Positions 34,578 through 46,284 of a stretch of 64,000 nt of DNA are shown piece by piece. The translations under genes were made by a program, and so were the position numbers. Location of the stretch: contig CAJNOJ010000139.1 of NCBI GenBank assembly GCA_905250025.1, forward strand, positions 1 through 64,000. Reading direction: 5' to 3'. Below the pieces are notes generated by a model. That model had not been told where the DNA came from and did not search any database. It worked only from the letters and a program-made list of their open reading frames with translations. How positions within the stretch are numbered: position 1 is the stretch's first letter; every line of letters begins with the position of its first letter. Origin of the DNA: Adineta ricciae. Taxonomy: Eukaryota; Rotifera; Eurotatoria; Adinetida; Adinetidae.

Positions 34578-36860
34578 TCTTCTGTTTACTCACACTCACC
34601 CTTGTTGTTATAATGAACGATGTACTTCGTGTGAAGTTTGCAGTGATAGTTCACATCTTCTTGATTGTTTATCATCACGTTGTAGAGAATCATCAATGTA
34701 CTGTGGAAATCACCGGCGTAGAGAAGATTCTGCCGATATAAACTATGAAGATGAAGATTATGAAAATAATCATTACTCTAACGAGCAAATTCAATCAATT
34801 CCTTTTGTAGTTTATTTCATGTTTAATTTCGAGTGTTCGTTAGCGACAAAAACAACACGTTGACAAGATCTTCGAAATGAAGTTTTCCATACCTGTTCTT
34901 CGTTGATATATTTTACCATTTTTCCAGTCCATAACCCGTACGAAGACAACAGCTCCTAGCTTTTCGATTGCCGCGAACAGGACCAACTGGAGAACTATTA
35001 TCATCCTCGACAGGGTTTCCACTTTTGTGTTGTTTATCCTCTGCTCGTCTGAAAGATTAGATTTTAAAAGCAGTTTATTTTAATGAAAATGAGGAGAAAT
35101 CACATTCTTAAAAGATTTTGAGAGCTTTGGTTTTCTGTACCATTTAATTTGAAGTGCGATTCGGGGAAATGAGTTGTTTTACCATATACATAAATACATA
35201 TACATTTCAAAATAGAAAACGAAATACAATATCTACTTCGTATGAGTCATGTTATACGATGAATCATGTGTTTCATGAAATGCGAAAACTCAATTACTTT
35301 TTGCAGTTTTCGTATTTGAGTCATTGTAATTATTTAATCGTATGATTCAGTTTTTCCTCGCTTATGAAGTTATTTCTGTAACTGATGGAACAAAAAGAGA
35401 TAAATGGTGTTGCAAGATGGAAGAATCAAGTGTGTTTACATCTTAGAATGAAAATCATCTCTTAGAGAGAATGCGTATTATAATCTTATGACAAGTATTG
35501 TCATCTTCCTTCAACAGAACGCAGGTAGATTATGACATCCAAAAAATGAATCTTTGAAGAAGGATATCGAGTGAAAATTGACTCACATTTGAAGAGAAAA
35601 ATCTCAAATGTGAAACTTGCGTCTCTCAAAACGGAATTTCAGAGAAGAATCTCCGTTGTCGGGATTGATGGTTCGAAGTGCCCAAATTGATCGTTTAGTG
35701 TGATTAAGATGATTTCAATAGTTTTATGATAAATCCACAAATAAGTGCAACGAGAAGGCGTTTGCCTTCATTTTAGTGAAAACATTTTCAAAAATCTCCT
35801 CAAAAACGTTTCCAAGCAGCGGATTAAACAGACCTGCAAAACATTAAAATGTTAAAAATCTATTGTTTTTTCATTTATTTAATAACACTGTGCAGAACTC
35901 TTGCGCCATGTTCAAGATCAACTTGCTCGAAAACGCATTGAAGAATACGGAGCAAAGCGACCACCATAATTCAGACTCCACTACGCCTTACTGCTCATCA
36001 TTTCATCGCTTTTATTAATAATATAAATTTGACGATTCAAAGATCTACTGCTTTGTATTTACTTCATGATTAAGACGTAATCCCTACTTGTCACAAAACA
36101 AAGAATGAACACTGCAATTCTCATCACAAGAAAACGCACTAATTGAAATTCTATTTAGAAAAAAGTTGCATCTTTTAGGATAATCAAACAGCTGAGTATT
36201 GAAATTGGAGTTCTTCTACATACAAATGTCAAACGACACAGACATTTCTTATTGGAGTTGCTTGAAGGAATAGCGATATTTGGTAAAGTTATTTCTTGCT
36301 CCACGCAGAAATTAAACTTCCTACTATGCGCTGAATTGAGCATCAAAAGTGAAGATAATGAGTTAACGTCAAATGAACGTCGTATAATCGAAATGTTCTC
36401 ATATATTCTGTTTTGCGCACGGCTGAGTTTCTTCTTGTGAGAGAGTATTGCACTGAGAATCTCTCTTGAAGAGATACGATGGATTGAATATGAATGTGTA
36501 CACTCTGATTGATGATCTATTAAACAAGTTACGATTTGTCAGTTTATCTAATTTCAATATACAGCTACGTGATTAACCGAAAAAAAAAACTCCTTTTTTA
36601 AAATCCAATTATCAAGAACTTTTATAATGAAAACTGTCAATTATTTTCCTTCCGTTAGTCAGTTCTTTGTTTCATGCTAAATAAAGATTCTCTTTTTTTT
36701 CTCATCACGTAAAGCACAAATAGAATAGTAAGTTTGTTCTAAAGAGAGAGCATTTGCGGTAACTCGTTTTTTTAATCGTACTATGAAATCATTTTCTATT
36801 TATTATAGCTATCAAAATTTACATTTATTCCTGTAAATTATAGTTCTACAAATATTGTGG
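34578..36860. pseudogene. Decayed coding relics, second copy of 10860-13280
   Basis: Colinear with block B1 but locally more diverged than the flanking genes. A plus-strand Cys-rich frame (34612-34863) contains ERCTSCEVCSDSSHLLDC and CRESSMYCG. A minus-strand exon-like stretch (about 34900-35050) is matched at 11150-11310. A plus-strand frame (36252-36440) contains GKVISCSTQKLNFLLCAEL. Deletions relative to B1 near 36115 and 35470 break the longer frames. Product unknown. Confidence 0.35.
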
Positions 36861-36863
36861 ACA

Positions 36864-38017
36864 ATGGCATCATCCAACACGACGTTGCCTTTCGTTCAGC
36901 AACTTATGACTCGCTGTATATACTCAACATATCTTGTACTTGGTGTAATTGGTTCTTGTCTGAACATTTCATTATTTTGTAGACGAAAGTTTCATGACAC
37001 ATCGTACCGTATATGTAAGTTGAGAAAATCAATAAATTTGACGTAGATGAATATTAGAAAATGATAATACTTGAGGATTTTTCTTTTAGTTGTTTTTTTT
37101 CGTCTTGTATATCCTATTCTATGTTTCTTTTGCATTTAGATTTACTAACAATGTCGATAGCAGCACTTGCATTTTTGATCTGTGTTCTTAGTTTATCTTT
37201 ATACGCGCTCAACCACACCGATCCAGTGACAACATTACTTGCGTTTTGCAAACTACGGATTTATGTTCTTCAGTGTTTGTCTCTTACGTACCGATGGTGT
37301 TTGACCGCTGCTTGTTTTGACCGATTCGCTCTCTCATCTAACGATTTACATATGAGAAACTTCGCACGAGTACAAATCGCACGCCGTACTGTTTGTATCA
37401 TTGTAGTAGTGTGTACTATTGCACCCGTGCATACTCTCATCTTCTATAATTTACGAGGACGTGTATGTGGCATTGTTTATAGTAGTGCTGCCGCGCTCTA
37501 TCACAGTGTATTCTCAACGTTGGCATTTGCCGTTCTTCCCGTTGCAATTATGTTTGCATGTGCTCGGTTGACGTATCGCAATCTGGTTCTTCAACGACGT
37601 CGTCAGCAAGTTCTTGTTGGGCAAAGAAGCAGCTCGTTAAGTAATTCAGACGAAGAGAAAAACAAACAAAATCAACAAGTTCTACGGATGTTGTTAGCAC
37701 AAACGCTGTTTTATGCAGTGACAATAGCACCTTTGATGTGCATTTACATATATAATGCTATTACTTTTCAGGTTACCAATAAATCAGCGGATCGCATGGC
37801 TATCGAACAATTTTGTCAATTTCTGGCGGAACTCATCAATATTCTGTTCGCTGTTTCTTCATTTTATTTATACACATTGGTATCGCGGATGTTTCGTCGT
37901 GAGATATTAAATATGTTTCGCTCTGTTCTTACTCGGGTGTGTCAACCGAAAAATTTTCGACGCGTGACGCCTGTGATACACGATATTCAACTGGCCACTG
38001 TACCAACTCAAAACTAA
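36864..38017 (+). CDS. Rhodopsin-like 7TM receptor, bdelloid type (copy 2)
   Basis: Exons 36864-37014 and 37140-38017, intron 125 nt, phase 1; 342 aa. It has the same features as copy 1: CFDRFALS in TM3, degenerate TM7 SSFYLY, polar third loop. About a dozen amino-acid differences from copy 1, all in the N-terminal two thirds; the last third is identical at DNA level. The frame is open and splice sites are intact, so both copies look functional. Confidence 0.85.
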
Positions 38018-38414
38018 TGTCAACCTTGAAAGTCGACAATTAGGTCTTAGCGACTGGTGGCCATTTCTAATGAGAACATTTTTTACTCGATTTTTAGAGT
38101 TCAGTCGGCGAAAATCATTTGTAGATTTTCTTCTTTAATTATAATAAATAAATGCCGCACGTAATGTAACTACACACATCGTAAAATAGATATTTTTAGT
38201 TACTTAGTAAACTGCACGACTGCGTTGAACGTTATGCCAGATATAGATCAAGATAATGTTTTATTTCAAACCAGTCACAGACTACAACAAGATTTAACTT
38301 TGTAATTAAAACACAGAAAAGAAGCGGATGTAAATCTCAACTAGTTTATTCGAAGAAACAACTGCCAGAAAAAGAAATTGATAAAATCCTTCACCATGTG
38401 TATACAGTTTCATT

Positions 38415-38990
38415 TTATTTCCTTTGTACGATGATTTCAACTTCGATCGTAACATTGAATGGTAAAGATGTTAATCCACCACTTGTGCGTGCATGTTTGC
38501 CGACTTTCTCACCGAACACATTGACCAAAAACGTCGAACATCCATCGACAACAACAGTATGATTAGTAAAATCAGACTGTGATTGTACCTTACCATTGAT
38601 GAAGACAATTTTCTTCACTTTACTGAGATCACCTAGATAGGTTTTCATTCTATTCACTTGACGTGCACATGCTAGTTTGGAAGCAGTTATCGCATCGGCC
38701 ACACTAACTTCGTTCGGAACTCGGCCTTTGACAAAAGTACCTTGTGGCGTTTGCGGTGCGGCACTGGAGAGAAATAAGAGTTTGTTGACTTCAACGACAT
38801 CGACATAATTTCCCAGAGCAGGTACAAGCGTAGGCAATTGCCCATTTGGAAATCCTAGTGCGAGGAGTTCAGCTTGTAAACGTTTCTCAATGTCCTTGTC
38901 ATTTGCAGTGGTGCTGCTGTTTTCGATGATAAGAAAGACAAACACGATGCACCAAATATGAATGAGTGATGGAAACAGATTGAATTGCAT
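38415..38990 (-). CDS. Secreted or membrane-anchored RidA/YjgF-family protein (copy 2)
   Basis: 191 aa, 189 of them identical to copy 1. The two changes (ENSSTTAND against ENSGTTASD) lie just after the hydrophobic N terminus. The RidA core and the KHAR arginine are unchanged. DNA from the 3' flank up to 38774 is identical to copy 1; substitutions resume at 38775 inside the coding sequence. Confidence 0.85.
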   Translation of the reverse strand: MQFNLFPSLIHIWCIVFVFLIIENSSTTANDKDIEKRLQAELLALGFPNGQLPTLVPALGNYVDVVEVNKLLFLSSAAPQTPQGTFVKGRVPNEVSVADAITASKLACARQVNRMKTYLGDLSKVKKIVFINGKVQSQSDFTNHTVVVDGCSTFLVNVFGEKVGKHARTSGGLTSLPFNVTIEVEIIVQRK

Positions 38991-39733
38991 GATTTGTTGT
39001 GTTCTATGGTACTTTAATGTTAGAAAATGATTTGAACGTGTTGAATTTATATACTAACAGTAACTAAATCTATTTTTAGAAAAAAAAACACACAATGTTC
39101 GAAACTGGCACCAGATACAAATCATTAGAAGATAGTGTAAAAGAGTTCGAGTTTAATTACCGAAATTCCGTAGTTTTTATATATTACAGAGCGTCATCTG
39201 CTCAAATTGTCCTCAAATCACATCAATGGTACCTAATGATGTTGTTTTTATGAATACAAGTTTTCTCATTTTTCTCTCAATGAATGTTTTCGATTACTTA
39301 CTTTTTGTTGGTATCAAAGTGCGATAAACGACCATTCAGAATATAATCATTTGTGCCATCATGAACATATGTGACAGTTGAATTGGGTATGGAAAGAAAC
39401 GAAAGAAAGGTTAATTGTCTCCCTTTCTATTACTAAAAACAACTATTGCTTAGTTCACTTACTGTATAGTTCGAAATCAGTCAAATTTAATAAAGAAAAA
39501 AAAAGCCTATTAAATTATTCTGAAGATATTCATCTTTAAAAGTAATATAAACATTACTGACGCCTCCAAATAAAAAACGGTAGATAAAAAGCATGAAATT
39601 TGTTGAGCTCGTCATAATAAATTCTTGGGTAATTTTTTATTTTTAGAGCCCGTTCAGATTGTGTTTAAGAAAACTGAACGTGGTAGAAATTTCAAGTTCA
39701 TTCACTCCTATTCAACGAGCAAAGGTCGCGCAA

Positions 39734-40906
39734 TTATAGCAGTTGTCGAATATCTGAGGGAGGAAGATAATCTTCAATTTCGAATGGGTATCCAATATGA
39801 ACTCCTTTTCCACCGGCATCAGGCGTTGTCCAGAAACGAAGATGATTCAGGCGTGGATTAGCCATCGCTTCCAAAGCGAACGCTTGTCCGTATTCTCTTC
39901 GTTGTGTACTATTAGCAAAGTAATACGTTTCAGCCACTCCGTAGAATTTCGGGGCGCCGAGTGTTGACAAAGCAGCATCAGCATCATTTAGGACATGATT
40001 TACTAGGTGTGCATAAGTAGAACTATTTCGATCGATATAACAAGAAAAATCGATTCGTGTTGGAAGTGGTAATTGTACGTCGTTGAGAAATTTTAGAGAA
40101 CGATATACCCAATACATGCATCGGTGTCCATTCAGAGCGGGATATTGGGGATCGATGTAGGATGCATCGAGAATATAAGCTTCTTTTGCATCAACTAAGA
40201 AGTAGAGACTCGGAGTGAAACCAGCTGCTGCTACGACACGGAGAAAACGCGGATAGTGGGTTTGAAGAAACCAATCTTGATTCAGTTTTGCTCCAATCAT
40301 GACTTCATAATCGAGATAGACTCTTTCCACAACAAGAACGCCATCGGAACGTTTTACATTAGATACAGCAGCGATAATATCATCGGTAATCTTCTCAACA
40401 CGTGCCGTGAACACAGTGGCATTTAAATGATCCGGTCCATAGCCTGATGATGAGTTTCCCACTCTATAATCAGCAGCTGCGAGCCAAAAAAGTGCAACAT
40501 TAAGTCGTAATCGATGCTGGTCAATTTGGCTCTGTATAGATGCAACATCCAATGCATACTGATGTAAATTGATTTGTTCTTGTCGACTAATCGGAAATGT
40601 AGCTAACCAGTATTGATCGTTAGTGGTATTAGGTTCTACACCAAACCAAATATCTAGAGTAACGAAATGAGCACCTTTATTAGCCATGCCTTGCAATTGA
40701 GTAAGCACTATCGCTCGTACCGTTGAATTATGATATTGAGTAAGAAATGCTGTTTGAACAAAATTAGCTCCACACGAATGATAGTCGACTCCGACTTCAT
40801 AGGAAAGTACCGATGATATCACAGCAATTGTAATCAAAACAAATGTTGAAAAGTCAAAAGAAGATTGTGCAACGTGCAACATTTTAGTGCGAAACAATTC
40901 TTTCAA
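39734..40906 (-). CDS. Secreted protein of unknown family, possibly TIM-barrel hydrolase-like (copy 2)
   Basis: 390 aa, single exon, same signal segment and core motifs as copy 1 (GMANKGAHFVTLDIWFG, FWTTPDAGGKGVHIGYPFEIEDYLPP). A small insertion near the stop changes the last residues (SDIRQLL instead of SDTQLP). Differences elsewhere are conservative, which suggests both copies are under constraint. Confidence 0.75.
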   Translation of the reverse strand: MKELFRTKMLHVAQSSFDFSTFVLITIAVISSVLSYEVGVDYHSCGANFVQTAFLTQYHNSTVRAIVLTQLQGMANKGAHFVTLDIWFGVEPNTTNDQYWLATFPISRQEQINLHQYALDVASIQSQIDQHRLRLNVALFWLAAADYRVGNSSSGYGPDHLNATVFTARVEKITDDIIAAVSNVKRSDGVLVVERVYLDYEVMIGAKLNQDWFLQTHYPRFLRVVAAAGFTPSLYFLVDAKEAYILDASYIDPQYPALNGHRCMYWVYRSLKFLNDVQLPLPTRIDFSCYIDRNSSTYAHLVNHVLNDADAALSTLGAPKFYGVAETYYFANSTQRREYGQAFALEAMANPRLNHLRFWTTPDAGGKGVHIGYPFEIEDYLPPSDIRQLL

Positions 40907-41333
40907 TACTACGATAGTGGATATTTACATTTAAATATAAACGTCCAGCCTTATCTGTTGTGTTTATGTGATAAGATCTCCCTTCAAAATAACAAACGAA
41001 GTATTTTCAAATCTTACATGTTACTTGTCATTTTGATACTAAATTCAGAAGTTCTCTGAAATAATGTGAGATTCCATTTTTAGCTCACGGTGATGCAGAC
41101 ACCTCCTCGTTGAGATCAACGTTCAATTTCAAATATTGTACTCTCCAAAAACTGCTGAGACGAGGATGAGATTTTTCATCCATATGCCTTCAAAAATGAT
41201 TCTTTCTCACACTCTTCCTATCTGTTGTGTATATATGACACTGCAAAGATATAGCCTTATCAGCATGACTTGGGCATCATAAAAGAGCTGTTAGACTCTG
41301 ATCATTTTAATATTTTCATCTTTATTTTCTACA

Positions 41334-42496
41334 ATGCATACCTACATGCTTTTCATATGTAAGTTTATGGTCATGAATTTGATTAATATTTCTATTTTTC
41401 CTATTTAAGTTGCATTTGTATGTTCGTTCTCATTAACAACCTCGTTAATATTAAGTCCTTGTGCAAAATGGAACACAACAGGTATTGTGATAGCAGGGAC
41501 TGGAGAAAGAGGTAACAAATCTGACCAATTAACTGATCCACGCAGCATCTTTTTTCTCAAACAAACACAAACATTGTATGTCGCTGATGCCGGCAATAAT
41601 CGCATACAGAAATTCTCCATCGATAGTCCGTCGAAAATTGGTGTAACTGTCATCTCCAATGTTCAATACGTCACAGATATCTATGTTGATTATGAAAACA
41701 ACAAGCCTGCCATCTATCTCAGTCTTGGAGGTGAACAACGTGTTAGAAAATGGATTGAGGGCGAATCTGACAGTGTGCCTGTAGGAGGTCCATGCCCTTT
41801 CTGTGAAGGTGTGTGGGTTGACAAAGAGAAAAATGTTTACATGTCATCCGCTAGTAGACATTGTGTATACAAATGGTCACCTGAAACAAATATTCCCATA
41901 GTCGTTGCTGGTAAAGAGGATTATTCAGGATCGTCAAGCAATAATCTGAACTCTCCCGAAGGCGTCTATGTCGATAACATCCGTAATGCGATATACGTTG
42001 CGGACTATGCCAATAATCGAGTTCAAAAATGGTTCATCGGTGCATCGAACGGTACAACCATCGCTGGACTTAGCAGTGGGGAAGCAGGGAGTGATAAAGA
42101 ATCGTTGAAGCGCCCAACTAGTGTATGGGTTGATGACGAAACTCAAGTTATTTATATCGCTGATTCACAGAATCAACGAATTCAACGTTGGCTATACAAT
42201 TCATCTATTGGTGAAACGATTGCTGGTGGATTAGGTATGTAAAAGGAAAAACGACGAAGATTCATAGAACTTTTGTCTTGATAGGAACTGGTGATAAACT
42301 TACACAATTCGATCAACCAGATGATATAGCGTTTGATAATGATGGAAATCTTTATGTTTGTGATCGAATCAATGAACGTGTTATGATGTTTTCAATTATT
42401 GATAATCAGTCATGTTTTCCATCATCGACAAATCGTTTGAATTCTTTATCTTTCATTATTTTCATCACAACGGTATTCACATTTTTTTATCCATAA
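41334..42496 (+). CDS. NHL-repeat beta-propeller protein, secreted and probably GPI-anchored (copy 2)
   Basis: Exons 41334-41358, 41410-42234 and 42285-42496; 353 aa, same phases as copy 1. The split signal peptide and the C-terminal hydrophobic tail are kept (LSFIIFITTVFTFFYP). NHL units match copy 1 with scattered substitutions (for example VVDSGNNR becomes VADAGNNR, closer to the family consensus). Confidence 0.85.
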
Positions 42497-42719
42497 ATAA
42501 AGAAATACAAATACTTCATTTTCCTTTTTTCGATCGCATATGTAACCTGATTGAGAGATGAAAAAATTTGTAGAAACAAAACTATCTCAGCATCTTGTTC
42601 TTGTCAATTGCTATCAGTTTATTCCATACTTGAGTCGAAATACTATTTCTATTGAGATAGAATCTCCTCGATGTCTACATGAAAAATAGTATCTTATAGA
42701 ACATCACCGAAATGCCCTG

Positions 42720-43806
42720 CACCTGTGTCATTAGTTTGATGGATCTGCGAACTCAGTGGTGTTAGCATCTATGCATTAAGAAAGAAGCCTATCAAAGTAA
42801 TTTTAATATTATGGAAAACACTCACCGTGCTACTTTTTAAAGCACCTGCAAGATAAAGTGCGCCCGTTTCTTGAATTCCATTATTTCGAAGATAGAACAT
42901 GATCAGAAGTAAATTACCGCATTATATTCTAAAACAGCAGCCAAATCTCGTACCCCGTAAAGGTCAATTCTATCGCTACTAAGATCGATGATCTAGAGAA
43001 CATTCAAATGAAAAATTACCGTATTATGTTTTCAAGCGCCATACAAACATGTTGTATACCATCACTGCCGAGTCGATTCTTTGACATATTGATTGCCACT
43101 GATAATCAGTTGAGTAAGTGTCTATATGCGATTCACAAATAGATAGATTATGAACAGCAACATAGTTAGCTACTGGAATATATTGTAAATTTTCGACGAA
43201 ATGTTGATGATTAAGATGTTCGATGACATACGTGTCTATTTACCTCAAACTAAGAGAGCGCACAGACTAGAAAAGAAAGACTTGCTTGATTGTCGTGTGA
43301 AGCACCGACGGTAATTCGTACTTCTACATCATCAAGTCTATCATCAGACAAGTTGATAGTCGTAAGTGCTTGGACATAAAAAAGATTCGAAATAACGACA
43401 TGCAGCAAATGAAAAGAATCAGAACTTTATCAGCTATTGCATGATGATCACTTTCATTATGAAATAAAGTCAGTGTCTACACAGATGATAGTATAACAAC
43501 GTCCACAAATGAAAAAAGCAAACCAAATTACCCTATTCGATTCTAAAAAGTGAAGAAGATAATGAGTCGGTCCCTCGATAAGTAACAGGATTCTCGCTAA
43601 GATCGATTGTTTTGAGTGTCGGTGTATACAACTGTGTATTTGTAAAAGAAAGAAAAACTAATAACTTCACAACCACCTTATTCTGTTGCGACATAATTGA
43701 TAAATGTTTTGCTCCCGCGTCTTCGATCTTATTATTCGATAAATTCAACGTAACTATCGTCTGCGTACATATGAAAAAATTACACAATCATCGGGAAAAA
43801 AAGAAA
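42720..43806 (-). pseudogene. Decayed array of leucine-rich-repeat exons (copy 2)
   Basis: Second copy of the LRR relic at 19045-20126. The stretch about 43653-43764 still carries a fuller LRR exon (TIVTLNLSNNKIEDAGAKHL plus SIMSQQNKV before a GTGGTT) that is partly deleted in copy 1. The next repeat (TLKTIDLSENPVTYRG) shifts frame before its donor in both copies, so the decay began before the copies separated. Confidence 0.65.
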
Positions 43807-45982
43807 TCACTGTATTGTATTCGATCTTAAAACTTCAGCAAGAATTACTGCACCTATATCTCCAATGTCACAGCTAGACATATCCAACGTAGTAAGTGTC
43901 TGTAAATGTAACAAACAATTGCAATCAATGACAACAGGAATAACATCTCACCGCATTTGTGCGCATTGTGAGAGTCGCTTCAATAATTTTGCGGAATTGA
44001 CTGTTATTATCAGTTAGGTTGAGCGTTCTGAGTGACTGAAAAATAATAAAATAGATAGAAACAAAGAAAGCAGCCGGTTACCGTATTGTGTGTTAAACAC
44101 AGAGCAAGAATCTCAGCTCCTACATCTGTTATTGCATTGTTACTAAGATCGATTGCAGTCAACTTCTACAATTGCAAAGTATTTGTTGTAATAAAACGAA
44201 ATTGGTAAGAGTTGAAAACCTATTATACTGTATTATATTTTAAGTATTCAGCTAGATGTTGGGCGCCTACATCTGTGATTGCATTGTTGCTGAGATCAAT
44301 TGTGTTCAGCGTCTACAATTGCAAGATAGTTCTCGTGAAAGCGAAAATGGAAAGAGTAGAAAGAACATTACCGTATTAGATCTCAAGGCATTAACAAACT
44401 GCTCAACTTCAGTATCTCCGATGTGGTTCTTTGACAGATCCAATGTAAGAAACGTCTGTGTTTAGTGAAGAAGTTATGTTAGAGAAATGATGATAGTTAA
44501 ACGACTTACGTCGTCGTGTTCCAGTGCAGCAGCAAGATCTTGTATAATTTCATTATTTGTACGAATGTTCTCAGGATATGACATCGTCAGATTCTACCAA
44601 TGAGAGTGATAATCGACACTTATCATGTTTTACTAAAGCTATTATTCAACTCGTGGAAGAAATTTATTAGTACATACTTTTTCTGTAATCTGCGCTTCAA
44701 ACGATCTTCGAATAAATCGACAAGTGTAATCTTTCGATGATACTTCACATCTGTCTAAATCAATCATTGGATCCGTCAGATATTCCGACCGTACGATCGA
44801 TCTCGCGAAAGAATAGGAAGAGTGCATTAGAAAATATGATCTTTTTTGACGTCTTATCATAGGTCGGATTGCGTATCTGGAAAAACTCGAGCTCAACCAA
44901 CGCATACGTTCACGTAGTTCTTGTTCTGAAAATCTTCCTTTATCATATCGTATTTGAACAGGTGTCGTATATATTCTAATCATTCGAGTTTGTAAGATAT
45001 GATCACAGGTAATGTACCAATGTTTCTCTTCAAGCCAGAATGATGACCGAAAGGGAAGTATCAGCGATTTGATGTCAAGAATTTGAATATTGGAATTTTC
45101 ACTGTAATGATAGGCAAAGAAGAACTTAAAGTCATGTAATAATGGTAATCTTCTCTTGAGTATTCTTTCCAAACGATGACCATTTAATCCGTATTCGTAC
45201 ATATCTTCATCAAAAACTAATTCTAGATGAGTAAGTGCCGGCACCGCTGAAAATAGCAATTCTAATTCTTCAAAATAAGCGGAACAATTCGTAATAGTCA
45301 AAGATTTCAGTTGATTTGATAATCCATTCGATATCTTTGGCCAGTATTCACCAACAACGCAATCTTCTATAACAAGCGTCCGTAGGGAAGGTATTCGTTT
45401 GCAAATGGAAAGGTATTGAAGTAGATTACAAGTACCAATTTCCAAACACTCCAATTGCCAATTGATTGGCCACAAAATGTTGTCGTTCGTCGTTAATTCT
45501 GATTTGGCGAAAACGAATTTGCGAAGATTGAACTTAGCAGCCAACGATATGACTTGAGGACGTGTGTGTTCTTCGATCTGAGTAATTGAAAGTTCGTCCA
45601 ATGAGTGAAACGGTATTGAAGATAAAATGATCTTTATCACACTATAATTACAACCGTCAACGTGCAACGAGCGAAGTTGTGTAAATTGTATAAGAGGAAA
45701 ATTTCGTGTCAAACAAGAAATTACATCATCATCATGACTATGATACTTATTGTCAATAGTTAACGAAGTGATACTTGCAGGTGAAATGAACCGAAATAAA
45801 ACATCATATTTCGAGTTTTTAGACAGATTACATTTCAATTCGAACCGACTGTAGGTACTAGTAATATCATGGAGATATCTGCAGACACCACGGACCGAAA
45901 GTAGAATAGTTTGACTATCACAATAATCGAAAATACGATGACAAATTTCAGGAGGCAAAGAAAGTAACGAGATGTTCTCCAT
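43807..45982 (-). CDS. F-box protein with one-exon-per-repeat LRR C terminus (copy 2)
   Basis: Exons 45982-44678, 44593-44510, 44455-44372, 44312-44229, 44165-44082, 44035-43952 and 43899-43807; 605 aa. All donors and acceptors are kept; the first LRR acceptor is GTAG instead of GCAG. Five amino-acid changes from copy 1 lie in the long first exon, outside a 685-bp identical stretch. Same final stop after SNTIQ. Confidence 0.8.
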
Positions 45983-46284
45983 TTCGATGTGAATCTAAAT
46001 GAAATGTAGACTATGGTAACATACATCTATTTAAATACGAGATACTCCATACGAAAGATAACATATTTCTTCCTTTCACCGTCACGATATAGTGCAGCCT
46101 CTATTGTTGGCAAAAGCCGACTATGCGAGCATACAATTAGTAATACTGTTCGTTAATGACAATAACGTTTTCAGCATGACCACGAAATCTGCTGAAACAA
46201 AGACTTGTTCTTTACATACAAAACACATAGTTACATAACAAAACGATACAAACGATTCGAAAGAATGTTTAAATATAACTTCTG

